From JAUWKC01 sp035529895 (GTDB lineage: Bacteria; Planctomycetota; Phycisphaerae; Sedimentisphaerales; Anaerobacaceae), in NCBI GenBank assembly GCA_035529895.1, contig DATKVV010000089.1, forward strand, positions 18,104-82,103: DNA of 64,000 bases, written 5' to 3'. Positions within the stretch are counted from its first letter, which is position 1. The number at the start of each line of letters is the position of its first letter. The notes under the pieces are model-generated. The model was not told where the DNA came from. It saw only the letters and a list, made by a program, of their open reading frames with translations, and made no database searches. Made by a program: the position numbers and the translations under genes. Of the stretch, positions 1 to 8,220 are shown one piece after another.

Positions 1-63
1 CGTAGTTTACTGTCGTTGACTGATGCGGTATGGAACAGCAGAAGTAACATAGGAGTTATAAAT

Positions 64-495
64 ATGCTGAAAGGTATTTCACCGTTGATTAGCCCTGAGT
101 TATTGGCCGTTTTGAGCCGGATGGGACACGGCGATGAAATCGTTCTGGCCGACGCCCATTTCCCCGGCGAAACCTACAACGACCATGTTTTGCGGGCCGA
201 CGGCGTGCGCATTGCCGACCTGCTCGACGCCATTCTGCCTCTTTTCGTACTTGATGATTACGTCGATAGCTCCTTGATAATGATGGCCGCCGAACCGCGA
301 GACACGCTCGACCCGAAAGTGGAAAAGTCGTATCGCGTGCCTGTTGACAAGCATGCTCCCGGGACGCCGCCTATTGCCCGGATTGGACGTTTTGATTTTT
401 ACGAGCGGACGAAGAAAGCTTTTGCCGTGGTTATGACAGGGGAAGTGGCCAAGTACGGCAACATTATCCTGAAAAAAGGTGTTACGCCCTGTTAA
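64..495 (+). CDS. fucU: L-fucose mutarotase (RbsD/FucU family)
   Basis: Predicted 143-residue cytoplasmic enzyme that interconverts alpha and beta anomers of L-fucose ahead of isomerisation. The N-terminus MLKGISPLISPELL and the following RMGHGDEIVLADAHFP segment are the RbsD/FucU signature, with the catalytic His in GHGDE, and the length is normal for FucU. The ATG at 64 is preferred because GGAG lies about 10 bases upstream; an open frame runs further 5' but lacks family similarity. It is the first gene of a tightly spaced plus-strand run ending with a PfkB kinase, two genes of which are sulfatases, which fits fucose released from sulfated polysaccharide. A ribose pyranase role is less likely. 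Confidence 0.9.
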   Translation: MLKGISPLISPELLAVLSRMGHGDEIVLADAHFPGETYNDHVLRADGVRIADLLDAILPLFVLDDYVDSSLIMMAAEPRDTLDPKVEKSYRVPVDKHAPGTPPIARIGRFDFYERTKKAFAVVMTGEVAKYGNIILKKGVTPC

Positions 496-529
496 GTAAC
501 AAATACCGGCTCAGCCGAGGATACCTGTC

Positions 530-1726
530 ATGCGAGCCGACAGAGCCGAACGGCGACCTATGCAATACACCAGTTTTGAACGTGTCAGGACCGCCTTAGC
601 GCACAAAGAGCCTGACCGCATTCCTTTCGATGTCGGAGGGACAATGGTCACCGGCATAAACGTCAACGCGCTGAGGGATTTGCGCAAGCACCTCGGTCTG
701 TCGGATGACGTGCATATACGGGATAAAGTCACCCAGATGGCGGACACCGGCGACGACGTCATCGAAAGGCTTAAAATCGATATCAAGAACGTCTCCCCGG
801 ACCCTCCCTCAAAGCCGGGGCCGGCCCGGGATCTCGGTTTGCAGGGGAACCACTACGTACTGTTCGATGAGTTCGGCATGGGCTGGCAAATGCCCGCGGA
901 AGGGGGGCATTACTATGATTTGTTTCATAGCCCGCTGAAAGACGCTCAGACCGTCAGGGATGTTGAAGATTATCCCTGGCCCGACCCGCTCGATTCCGCA
1001 AGGTATGCAAACCTTAAAGCCAAAGCCGGCCACATCGTTTACCACGAGAAAAAAGCCTATGTCCTCGGCAGAATGAATTCGGGAATGTGGGAAACCGCTA
1101 TGTGGATGACGGGCTATGAGAAATTCTACGCCGATATGATACTCAATAAAAAGCTCATCCACGCCATTATGAGCAAAATGCTCGAAATCAAAATGCAGTA
1201 CTGGCAAAAGGCCCTTGAAACCGTCGGCGAAAACGTCCTGGTTGCCTCCACCGCCGATGACCTCGGCTGTCAGCGGGGATTACTGGTTTCGCTGGAACTT
1301 TACAGGGAAATGATTTGGCCGTACCACAAAAAGCTCTTTGAATTCATTAAGACAAAAGCAAAATCCAGGGTCTATATCTTATTCCATAACGATGGAGCCA
1401 TCTGGGATACCCTTGACCTGCTGATTGAGGCCGGCGTTGACATAATGAACCCCTGGCAGGTAAACTGTGCGGGAATGGATGACACAAAGAGGTTCAAGAA
1501 AGAATACGGAAAGGACCTTACCATTTGGGGCGGCAGTTGCGATACTCAACACGTGCTGCCCTTTGGAACGCCCCATCAGGTAAAAGATGAAACCAGAAGA
1601 AGAATAGAGGATTTGGCGCCGGGCGGCGGTTTTATCTTTGCGCCGATACATGTTATCCAGGACGGCGTGCCGCCCGAAAACATTATGGCGTGGTGCGAAA
1701 CCTTGCAGGAGTACGGGCTATATTGA
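530..1726 (+). CDS. Uroporphyrinogen decarboxylase (URO-D) family protein
   Basis: A 398-residue protein of the URO-D/MtaA fold. The N-terminal pattern SFERVRTALAHKEPDRIPFD is typical of the family branch found in sugar and methyl-transfer clusters rather than of HemE. Later segments include a Cys/His-poor TIM-barrel core and the C-terminal GGGFIFAPIHVIQDGVPPEN, also family-typical. GAGG at 517-520 supports the ATG at 530; the ATG at 560 would give a start closer to relatives. It sits 34 bases after fucU and 36 bases before a dehydrogenase, so it is probably co-transcribed. Its substrate is unknown: the operon suggests a carbohydrate-related role, but related proteins are corrinoid methyltransferases, and heme synthesis looks unlikely here. 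Confidence 0.85.
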   Translation: MRADRAERRPMQYTSFERVRTALAHKEPDRIPFDVGGTMVTGINVNALRDLRKHLGLSDDVHIRDKVTQMADTGDDVIERLKIDIKNVSPDPPSKPGPARDLGLQGNHYVLFDEFGMGWQMPAEGGHYYDLFHSPLKDAQTVRDVEDYPWPDPLDSARYANLKAKAGHIVYHEKKAYVLGRMNSGMWETAMWMTGYEKFYADMILNKKLIHAIMSKMLEIKMQYWQKALETVGENVLVASTADDLGCQRGLLVSLELYREMIWPYHKKLFEFIKTKAKSRVYILFHNDGAIWDTLDLLIEAGVDIMNPWQVNCAGMDDTKRFKKEYGKDLTIWGGSCDTQHVLPFGTPHQVKDETRRRIEDLAPGGGFIFAPIHVIQDGVPPENIMAWCETLQEYGLY

Positions 1727-1762
1727 CAATTAAGAACTTTGTGAATTCAAGGAGAAGATGAT

Positions 1763-2782
1763 ATGCGACAGGCAGTAATGACAGAACCGGGCAGGATTGA
1801 GTTTCGGGATGTGCCCGAACCAAAAGCGGGGGCAGGTCAGATTTTGTTGAGGGTCAGGCAAATCGGCGTATGCGGCTCCGACGTCCACGTTAACCACGGC
1901 AAACACCCCTTTACCTCTTATCCTGTGGTCCAGGGGCACGAGTTCTCTGCCCAGGTCGAGGCGGTGGGCCCCGGCGTCAGGAATATTAAGCCGGGAATGA
2001 AGGCAACCGCCCGGCCGCAACTCGTGTGCGGCAAGTGCCGCCCATGCCGGCGGGGCGACTACAACATTTGCGACGTACTTAAGGTCCAGGGATTCCAGGC
2101 CCCGGGCTGCGCACAGGATTTGTTCGTGACCACTACCGACAGAGTTGTGCCCCTGCCGAATTCATTGACCTTTGAACAGGGGGCTTTGGTGGAGCCTGCC
2201 GCCGTGGCGGTCCACTCCACCGGACGTGCCGGGGACCTCAAGGGCAAGAACGTTGCCGTTCTGGGGGCCGGGCCAATCGGAAATCTGGTCGCCCAGGTGG
2301 CGCGATGCCGAGGCGCAAAAAAGATTCTGATTACCGACCTAAGTGACTTCAGGCTTGAAATAGCGAAAAAATGCGGAATTCGAAATACCTGCAACGCCGG
2401 CGTGGAGCCGCTGGCGGAAGCTTCTCACCGGGTATTCGGAAGCAAAGGTTTTGACGTGGCCTTTGAAGCCGTCGGCGTGGAAGCCACAATGGCCGCCGCC
2501 GTCGACGCCATCCAGAAGGGCGGCAGAATCGTTGTCCTCGGCGTCTTCGGCGAAAAGCCGCGTATCGATATGTCCATCGTCGGCGACCGGGAGCTCAGCC
2601 TCATCGGAACGCTGATGTACAAGCACGAGGACTATGTAAGGGCGGTACAACTGATCGCCAAAGGCAAAGTAATAACCAAACCGCTGGTAACAAAGCATTT
2701 TCTGTTTGAGCAATACGCCGAGGCTTACAAATTCATCGATGAGCAGGGTGACAAAACCTTGAAGGTCATGATTGATTTATAG
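1763..2782 (+). CDS. Zinc-dependent MDR alcohol/polyol dehydrogenase
   Basis: A 339-residue medium-chain dehydrogenase/reductase. Catalytic zinc ligands are visible as CGSDVH (Cys about 38) and GHEFSA (His-Glu about 60-61), and the structural zinc lobe as CGKCRPCRRGDYNIC. The Rossmann motif is VLGAGPIGNLVAQVA. Best match by eye is the sorbitol/threonine dehydrogenase-like branch acting on polyols or sugar alcohols with NAD(P). AAGGAG about 10 bases before ATG 1763 fixes the start. The spacing to the next gene (sulfatase) is 17 bases, so it belongs to the same operon and probably oxidises a sugar, possibly L-fucose itself or a derivative; this substrate is inference only. Confidence 0.9.
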   Translation: MRQAVMTEPGRIEFRDVPEPKAGAGQILLRVRQIGVCGSDVHVNHGKHPFTSYPVVQGHEFSAQVEAVGPGVRNIKPGMKATARPQLVCGKCRPCRRGDYNICDVLKVQGFQAPGCAQDLFVTTTDRVVPLPNSLTFEQGALVEPAAVAVHSTGRAGDLKGKNVAVLGAGPIGNLVAQVARCRGAKKILITDLSDFRLEIAKKCGIRNTCNAGVEPLAEASHRVFGSKGFDVAFEAVGVEATMAAAVDAIQKGGRIVVLGVFGEKPRIDMSIVGDRELSLIGTLMYKHEDYVRAVQLIAKGKVITKPLVTKHFLFEQYAEAYKFIDEQGDKTLKVMIDL

Positions 2783-2799
2783 GGGAGGATGGGCAACTG

Positions 2800-4320
2800 A
2801 TGCACAGACGTGAATTTCTGCGGACGATGGGCCTGAGTGTGGCCGCGCTGGCTGTGCCGGGCTGTTCGAGCTTGCTCGCGGCTCCAGCCCAGGACCCTCG
2901 CAGGCTTCCCAACATTGTGTTCATAATGGCCGATGATATGGGCTACGGTGACGTCGGCTGCTACAATCCTCAGTCAAGGATTCCAACGCCGAACATGGAC
3001 AAATTGGCCGCGCAGGGCGTGCGTTTCACCGATGCGCATAGTCCCTCAGCAGTGTGTAGCCCCACGCGTTACGGCGTGCTGACCGGCCGATACTGCTGGC
3101 GCACCCGCCTCAAAAGCGGCGTCCTGGACGGCTTTTCACAGCCCCTCATTTCGAAGGACCAAATGACCGTTGCCGAGCTGCTCAAGAGGCACGGTTACAA
3201 CACGGCGTGCATAGGCAAATGGCATCTCGGCGTTGGCTGGCAATCAAAAGATGGTATGGCTATCACAAACTCCAAAGATGCCGACCGCGTTGATTTCACA
3301 AAGCCGGTTACGGACGGGCCAAACGAGCACGGCTTTGATTATTCGTTCATAACCGCCGCCTGCTCGACAGTGGATTCGCCTTACGTCTTCATTGAAAACG
3401 GAAAGTGCACGGCCCAGCCAACAGAAACTATGGTTAAGAAAGATTCTGTAACCGTGTTCGGCAGCAGGCCCGGACCCATGGTGCCAGGCTGGTCCAATGA
3501 GGATGTTGACCCGACATACGTCGAGAAGACGAAACAGTTTCTCAAGCAGCATCAAAACAGCCGTAAGGATAGTCCATTTTTTATTTACCTGCCGCTTTCG
3601 GCGCCCCATGCTCCCTGGTTGCCGCCGGATTTTGTTAAGGGCCGCAGTAGTGAGGGGCCTCGCGGCGATTTGGTCCTTCTGGTGGATTGGTGTGTCGGCC
3701 AGGTGGTGGATACCCTGAAACACATGGGTCTGGCCGACAACACCTTGCTTATTGTCACAAGTGATAACGGACCTCGAATCGGCGACAAGGGACACAAGTC
3801 CGCAGGGCCTTGGCGGGGCTACAAATCCCATACCTGGGAGGGCGGTCACAGGATGCCCTTTATCGCCCGCTGGCCGGGTAGGATTGCACCAGGTAGTACG
3901 TGCGATGAGCTAATATGCCTGATGGACCTGATGGCTACAAGTGCAGCCATTGTCGGGACCGAGCTGCCCGACAATGCGGCGCAGGATAGTTACAATGTGT
4001 TGCCGTTGCTGCTTGGGGAAAGGCCGGACAAGCCGATACGCAACTCGCTTGTCAGTCATTCTTCGAAAGGCGTTTTCGCCATAAGACAAGGCCCGTGGAA
4101 GTTGATTCTGGAGACCAAAGGGTCCGGCGGATGGGTTGACCCGCGCGACTCTCACGCCGTACCGGGCAGTCCCGGACAGTTGTATAATTTGGCCCAGGAC
4201 CCCTATGAACAGAATGATTTGTGGGACAAACATTCTGAGATTGTCGAGCGTTTGGCAAAACTGCTGCAAAAGTATAAAGAGCAGGGCTACAGTCGCCCCT
4301 TGAAGAGCAAAAAAGCATAG
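2800..4320 (+). CDS. Type I sulfatase, Tat-exported lipoprotein
   Basis: A 506-residue S1-family sulfatase. The N-terminus MHRREFLRTMG is a twin-arginine signal and VPGC at about 19-22 is a lipobox, so the enzyme is likely exported and lipid-anchored. Metal-binding Asp-Asp is in IMADDMGYGD (about 42-51). The formylglycine motif is C86-S-P-T-R, requiring maturation by a sulfatase-modifying enzyme; GKWHLG follows as expected. Full length for the family. It is adjacent to a second sulfatase and downstream of fucU, which suggests desulfation of a fucose-containing polymer, but sulfatase substrate specificity cannot be read from this sequence by eye. Confidence 0.93.
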   Translation: MHRREFLRTMGLSVAALAVPGCSSLLAAPAQDPRRLPNIVFIMADDMGYGDVGCYNPQSRIPTPNMDKLAAQGVRFTDAHSPSAVCSPTRYGVLTGRYCWRTRLKSGVLDGFSQPLISKDQMTVAELLKRHGYNTACIGKWHLGVGWQSKDGMAITNSKDADRVDFTKPVTDGPNEHGFDYSFITAACSTVDSPYVFIENGKCTAQPTETMVKKDSVTVFGSRPGPMVPGWSNEDVDPTYVEKTKQFLKQHQNSRKDSPFFIYLPLSAPHAPWLPPDFVKGRSSEGPRGDLVLLVDWCVGQVVDTLKHMGLADNTLLIVTSDNGPRIGDKGHKSAGPWRGYKSHTWEGGHRMPFIARWPGRIAPGSTCDELICLMDLMATSAAIVGTELPDNAAQDSYNVLPLLLGERPDKPIRNSLVSHSSKGVFAIRQGPWKLILETKGSGGWVDPRDSHAVPGSPGQLYNLAQDPYEQNDLWDKHSEIVERLAKLLQKYKEQGYSRPLKSKKA

Positions 4321-4344
4321 CATGGTTCGTGTGGAAGGATGTTT

Positions 4345-5883
4345 ATGAACAGGCGTGGTTTTTTGAAAGCTTCCGGCATTGCTTTGGGCTCGCTTGTTTT
4401 GCCCGGATGTGGGACCAGTCAAACCACCTTTACCGGCAGGGCGGGCGAGCGCCCGAACATCCTGTTCATTATGTCCGACGACCACGCGGCCCAGGCAATG
4501 AGTTGTTACGGGAGCAAAATCAATAAGACGCCGAATCTGGACCGCATTGCGAATGAGGGCATGAGATTCGACAATTGTTTTTGTACGAATTCGATTTGTA
4601 CGCCCAGCCGGGCGACGATTTTGACGGGCAAGTACAGTCACAAAAACGGGTGCCTGACTTTGTCCAATACGTTTGATGGTTCCCAGCAGGCCTTCCCGAA
4701 GCTTTTGCAGGCAGCCGGATACCATACGGCCGTAATCGGCAAGTGGCATTTGACAACCGAGCCGACCGGATTTGATTATTACAACGTCCTGCCCGGCCAG
4801 GGAGATTATTTCAACCCGCGCCTGAAGGAAAAGGGCGAGCCTTGGGAGAACGGAAACAAAGGAGGACGGGTGTACGAGGGATATGTCACGGACGTCATAA
4901 CCGATGTGGCGCTGGATTTTCTGAAGAACAGACCAAAAGACAAACCGTTTTGTCTGCTGTATCATCACAAGGCGCCGCATGATATGTGGGAGTATGCCCC
5001 CAGGTATGCTGACCTTCACAGGGATGTTGATGTCCCCGAGCCGGAGAATTTGTTCGACGATTACGCCGGCCGCGGAGACGCAATTAAACGCGCCACTCAA
5101 AAAATAGGAATGGAAGAGACGGTCTTTCTGCATAAAACTCAAGGCGCCCAGTTTGACAATGTCCGTGACCAAATAGCGAACCTGCCCCCGGACCAGCAGA
5201 AACGACGGGCCTACCAGTATTTTATCAAGGCCTATCTTCGCTGTGTCGCCTCCATTGATGAAAACACCGGCAGGGTCCTCAACTACCTTGACAAGTCCGG
5301 CCTGTGCGATAATACCATAGTAATTTATACCTCGGACCAGGGTGTTTTCCTCGGTGAGCATGGTCTGTTCGACAAGAGGTTTATGTACGAAGAATCCCTC
5401 CGAATGCCGCTTATTGTTCGTTATCCACGCGAGATTAGGGCCGGCAGCGTCAGCGATGATATTGTCCTGAATGTGGACTTCGCCGAGACCTTCCTTGATT
5501 ATGCGGGTGCACCTGTGCCGAGTGACATGCAGGGACGAAGCCTAAGGCCCCTGCTGCGCGGCAGAACACCAAAGGACTGGCGGACCTCAATGTACTACCG
5601 GTACTGGATGCACGGCGCGCATTTCAACGTTGCCGCTCACTTCGGCGTCCGCACGAAGCGGTACAAGCTGATTTATTACTACGGCCTGCCGCTCAATGCC
5701 AAAGGGGCAAAACGGCAGCCCACCCCGCCCGAATGGGAGCTTTTTGACTTGCAGAAAGACCCTAAAGAAATGAATAATCTGTACGGCCATCCGGCCTGCG
5801 AGCCCATCGTCAAAAAGCTTAAGGCCGAACTGATAAGACTGAGGCGGCAGCTCGAAGATGATGATGACGGCGTTGTAATTTAG
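4345..5883 (+). CDS. Type I sulfatase, Tat-exported lipoprotein (second)
   Basis: A 512-residue S1 sulfatase distinct from its upstream neighbour. The start at ATG 4345 is chosen because the ATG at 4339 overlaps the GGAAGGA ribosome-binding site that precedes 4345. N-terminal MNRRGFLKASG is a Tat signal and LPGC a lipobox. Metal Asp-Asp is in FIMSDDHAAQ, and the formylglycine motif is C-T-P-S-R (Cys about 85), followed by ATILTGKYSH. The C-terminal part holds the usual EWELFDLQKDPKEMNNLY segment. Only about 24 bases separate it from the previous sulfatase. The pair probably attacks different sulfate positions of one polysaccharide (inference). Confidence 0.93.
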   Translation: MNRRGFLKASGIALGSLVLPGCGTSQTTFTGRAGERPNILFIMSDDHAAQAMSCYGSKINKTPNLDRIANEGMRFDNCFCTNSICTPSRATILTGKYSHKNGCLTLSNTFDGSQQAFPKLLQAAGYHTAVIGKWHLTTEPTGFDYYNVLPGQGDYFNPRLKEKGEPWENGNKGGRVYEGYVTDVITDVALDFLKNRPKDKPFCLLYHHKAPHDMWEYAPRYADLHRDVDVPEPENLFDDYAGRGDAIKRATQKIGMEETVFLHKTQGAQFDNVRDQIANLPPDQQKRRAYQYFIKAYLRCVASIDENTGRVLNYLDKSGLCDNTIVIYTSDQGVFLGEHGLFDKRFMYEESLRMPLIVRYPREIRAGSVSDDIVLNVDFAETFLDYAGAPVPSDMQGRSLRPLLRGRTPKDWRTSMYYRYWMHGAHFNVAAHFGVRTKRYKLIYYYGLPLNAKGAKRQPTPPEWELFDLQKDPKEMNNLYGHPACEPIVKKLKAELIRLRRQLEDDDDGVVI

Positions 5884-5897
5884 TACCGAGATAACCC

Positions 5898-6803
5898 ATG
5901 ACCGAAAAAGACCGTAAATACGTTTGTGTCGGTTTGGGCGAGATTCTTTGGGATATGCTGCCCGACGGAAAGCAGCTCGGCGGCGCACCGGCAAATTTCG
6001 CCTATCACGCACAGGCCCTCGGAGCAAATGCCGTTGTTGTCAGTTGTGTTGGCGACGACGAACTCGGCAAAGAGATATTGAGCCGACTTGAACAGCTCAG
6101 CCTGGAGCGAAACTATATCGCCATCGATAAGTATCATCCGACCGGTACCGTTACCGTGGAGCTGGACGAAAACGGCAAGCCCGATTATACCATTCACCAG
6201 GACGTTGCATGGGACTTTATACCCTCGGATGCAGGCCTTGCCGACCTTGCGGCCCGGGCAGACGCCGTGTGTTTCGGCTCATTGTGTCAGCGTTCGCCGG
6301 TTTCTCGGCAGACTGTTCGTGATTTCCTTCGAGCCACAAGGCCCGATTGTATTCGCATCTTCGATATAAATATTCGCCAGTCCTATTTTGACAGCCAAAT
6401 CGTTCACGCAATGCTGCAACTGTCCAATGTTTTGAAACTCAACGATGAGGAACTGCCCGTGGTGGCTGGTTTGCTCGGCTTGACCGGCAACATTTCTGAT
6501 GTGCTTTCACAGTTGACCTCAATGTATTCACTGCGCATGATTGCTCTGACCAGAGGACCAAACGGCAGTTGCCTGTACACTCGGCGCCAGGTGTGCAGTC
6601 ACCGGGGTTTTCCCGCCCAGGTAGCCGATACGGTCGGGGCCGGCGATTCCTTTGCCGCGGCTATCGCCCTTGGAATGCTCCATGGCCGGACTCTCGCTGA
6701 GATTAACGAATTCGCCAACCGCGTGGCAAGCTTTGTTTGTTCCCAGCCCGGCGCCACGCCGAAACTGCCGGATGCGTTGGCCAAAAAATTTGGACTGTCT
6801 TAG
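5898..6803 (+). CDS. PfkB-family sugar kinase (fructokinase-like)
   Basis: A 301-residue ribokinase/PfkB enzyme, cytoplasmic, phosphorylating a sugar with ATP. PfkB signature 1 is seen in LGGAPANFAYHAQALG (about 28-43) and signature 2 with the catalytic Asp in DTVGAGDSFAAAIALG (about 243-258). N-terminal GLGEILWDMLPDGKQ is typical of fructokinases. It starts 14 bases after the second sulfatase and ends the plus-strand operon; its last four bases overlap the end of the convergent aldo/keto reductase. In a fucose context it might phosphorylate a ketose such as fuculose or fructose; the sequence does not decide which. Confidence 0.88.
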   Translation: MTEKDRKYVCVGLGEILWDMLPDGKQLGGAPANFAYHAQALGANAVVVSCVGDDELGKEILSRLEQLSLERNYIAIDKYHPTGTVTVELDENGKPDYTIHQDVAWDFIPSDAGLADLAARADAVCFGSLCQRSPVSRQTVRDFLRATRPDCIRIFDINIRQSYFDSQIVHAMLQLSNVLKLNDEELPVVAGLLGLTGNISDVLSQLTSMYSLRMIALTRGPNGSCLYTRRQVCSHRGFPAQVADTVGAGDSFAAAIALGMLHGRTLAEINEFANRVASFVCSQPGATPKLPDALAKKFGLS

Positions 6804-7978
6804 TGAGGTACGCTGACAGCGGTCTCCTGCCAGACTTCGTAATGTCCTGCGAATGATTTCTTGAATCTTTTATAATCCGCTCTTTTTTCAAATACCTGAC
6901 TGTCGTTCCACAGTACTCTCCAGTCTCCCAGGGCTTCCGGCCACAGGAAAACCTGTCCCCAGATCAGCCTGTTATTAGCGTCGATGCCGGGATTTTCCTC
7001 CGTCCCGTCGCCTGATATCCTGAGCATTTGGGCGGGGGTCAGCATATCCTTTGTTGCGGCTTGAAGATTTTCCAGTATCCAGTCGGTCCTTGTCGCCATC
7101 GCCACATATCCGCCCGTCTTGTCTTCTCTCTGATACGCCCAGTTCAAACAAACCTGTGCCGGCGTGATTCCCGCTTCCTTCGCGATAGACTGGATTACCG
7201 CATCCTGCATGTCCGCCCGGTGTTCCTTGAACCTGTCCCGTCCCGGCCTTTTTGGAGACCCGAGAGACATGTATCCGGTGCAGATGATGCCGCGCTCATA
7301 CATATACCTGCGAAGCTCGGTTTGCTGAAAGAGAGGATGCATCTCCGTTTGATTAAGCACCGGCCGCGAATAATCATCCGTGTCCCTGAGCAATAAATCC
7401 AGGGTCTTCTCGGTATGGTTGGAAACGCCGATATTTACAATCTTGCCCGCCTTTTTCAGTTTGACAATCTCTCCCCAGGTTTCCATAAAATCTTCGTGAA
7501 TGTATGGAACGGCATCGGGATTGCGATGGTCGCCCGCACAACCCGGCGTATGCACATTGGGCCAGGGCCAATGATTCAGATACATATCGATTCTTTCAAT
7601 GCCCAATGCCTTAAGCGTATTATCGAGCGCCGGCGCAACATCCTTCTTTGCCATGTGGCCGTTCCATAGTTTTCCCGTAATGAATAAATCGTCCCGCGAA
7701 GAAACGTATCCCTCCTTTATGGCCTCACGAATCGCCTCGCCGACAACGTCTTCATTTTCGTATGCCCTCGCCGTATCTATATGCCTCCAGCCGAGCCTGA
7801 TCGCCTCGACCGTCGCGTCTTTCATATACGCCTGCGCCCAGTCGGAATGAAACGTGCCGAACGCGGCTATCGGCATAACAACCCCGTCGGGCAGCGTCAC
7901 CTTACCCACCGAATCCGGTTCAATACCTTCTATATCCTTATCGAACCACACCTGTTCAGATATATCGTTTCGTCCCAT
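6800..7978 (-). CDS. Aldo/keto reductase
   Basis: A 392-residue NADPH-dependent (alpha/beta)8-barrel oxidoreductase, longer than the usual 280-330 residues at both ends. The catalytic tetrad is visible: Asp and Tyr in DTARAYENED, Lys in FITGKLWNG, His in YLNHWPW. Later motifs NIGVSNHTEKTLD and LNQTEMHPLFQQ are characteristic. It converges with the PfkB gene, overlapping by four bases, so the two transcription units read toward each other. A ribosome-binding site (GGGAGC) precedes the ATG. Its substrate is unknown; it may reduce a sugar or aldehyde produced by the neighbouring pathway. Confidence 0.9.
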   Translation of the reverse strand: MGRNDISEQVWFDKDIEGIEPDSVGKVTLPDGVVMPIAAFGTFHSDWAQAYMKDATVEAIRLGWRHIDTARAYENEDVVGEAIREAIKEGYVSSRDDLFITGKLWNGHMAKKDVAPALDNTLKALGIERIDMYLNHWPWPNVHTPGCAGDHRNPDAVPYIHEDFMETWGEIVKLKKAGKIVNIGVSNHTEKTLDLLLRDTDDYSRPVLNQTEMHPLFQQTELRRYMYERGIICTGYMSLGSPKRPGRDRFKEHRADMQDAVIQSIAKEAGITPAQVCLNWAYQREDKTGGYVAMATRTDWILENLQAATKDMLTPAQMLRISGDGTEENPGIDANNRLIWGQVFLWPEALGDWRVLWNDSQVFEKRADYKRFKKSFAGHYEVWQETAVSVPH

Positions 7979-8058
7979 TTTATCAGCTCCCTATAATGAT
8001 AAGGCCTTGCAAAATTGGCGGCTAAGCATATATTATTTAGAGGCTCTAACAAAAAGTT

Positions 8059-8098
8059 TGTCATTGCGAGCGAACCGCAGGTTCGCGTGGCAATCTCA
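8059..8098. repeat. REP-like intergenic palindrome
   Basis: The intergenic stretch between the aldo/keto reductase and the sialidase/VCBS gene contains ATTGCGAG...CAATCTC bracketing a perfect 7-bp stem (GCGAACC, three-base loop GCA, GGTTCGC; 8070-8086). Elements of the form attgcgag-(palindrome)-ggcaatctc are widespread short interspersed repeats in environmental bacterial genomes (established pattern, recalled). The surrounding 7979-8220 has no other gene. Confidence 0.5.
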
Positions 8099-8220
8099 GA
8101 CCTTTGCCAAAGCCAAAGCTTATTCTGTTACAGGTTCTTAAGAAAATCCCTTCTTGATTCTCTTCATTTCAAACACCAATAAACTACGCCCATAACCCAT
8201 CCCTGTCAACCCGGAAACCG

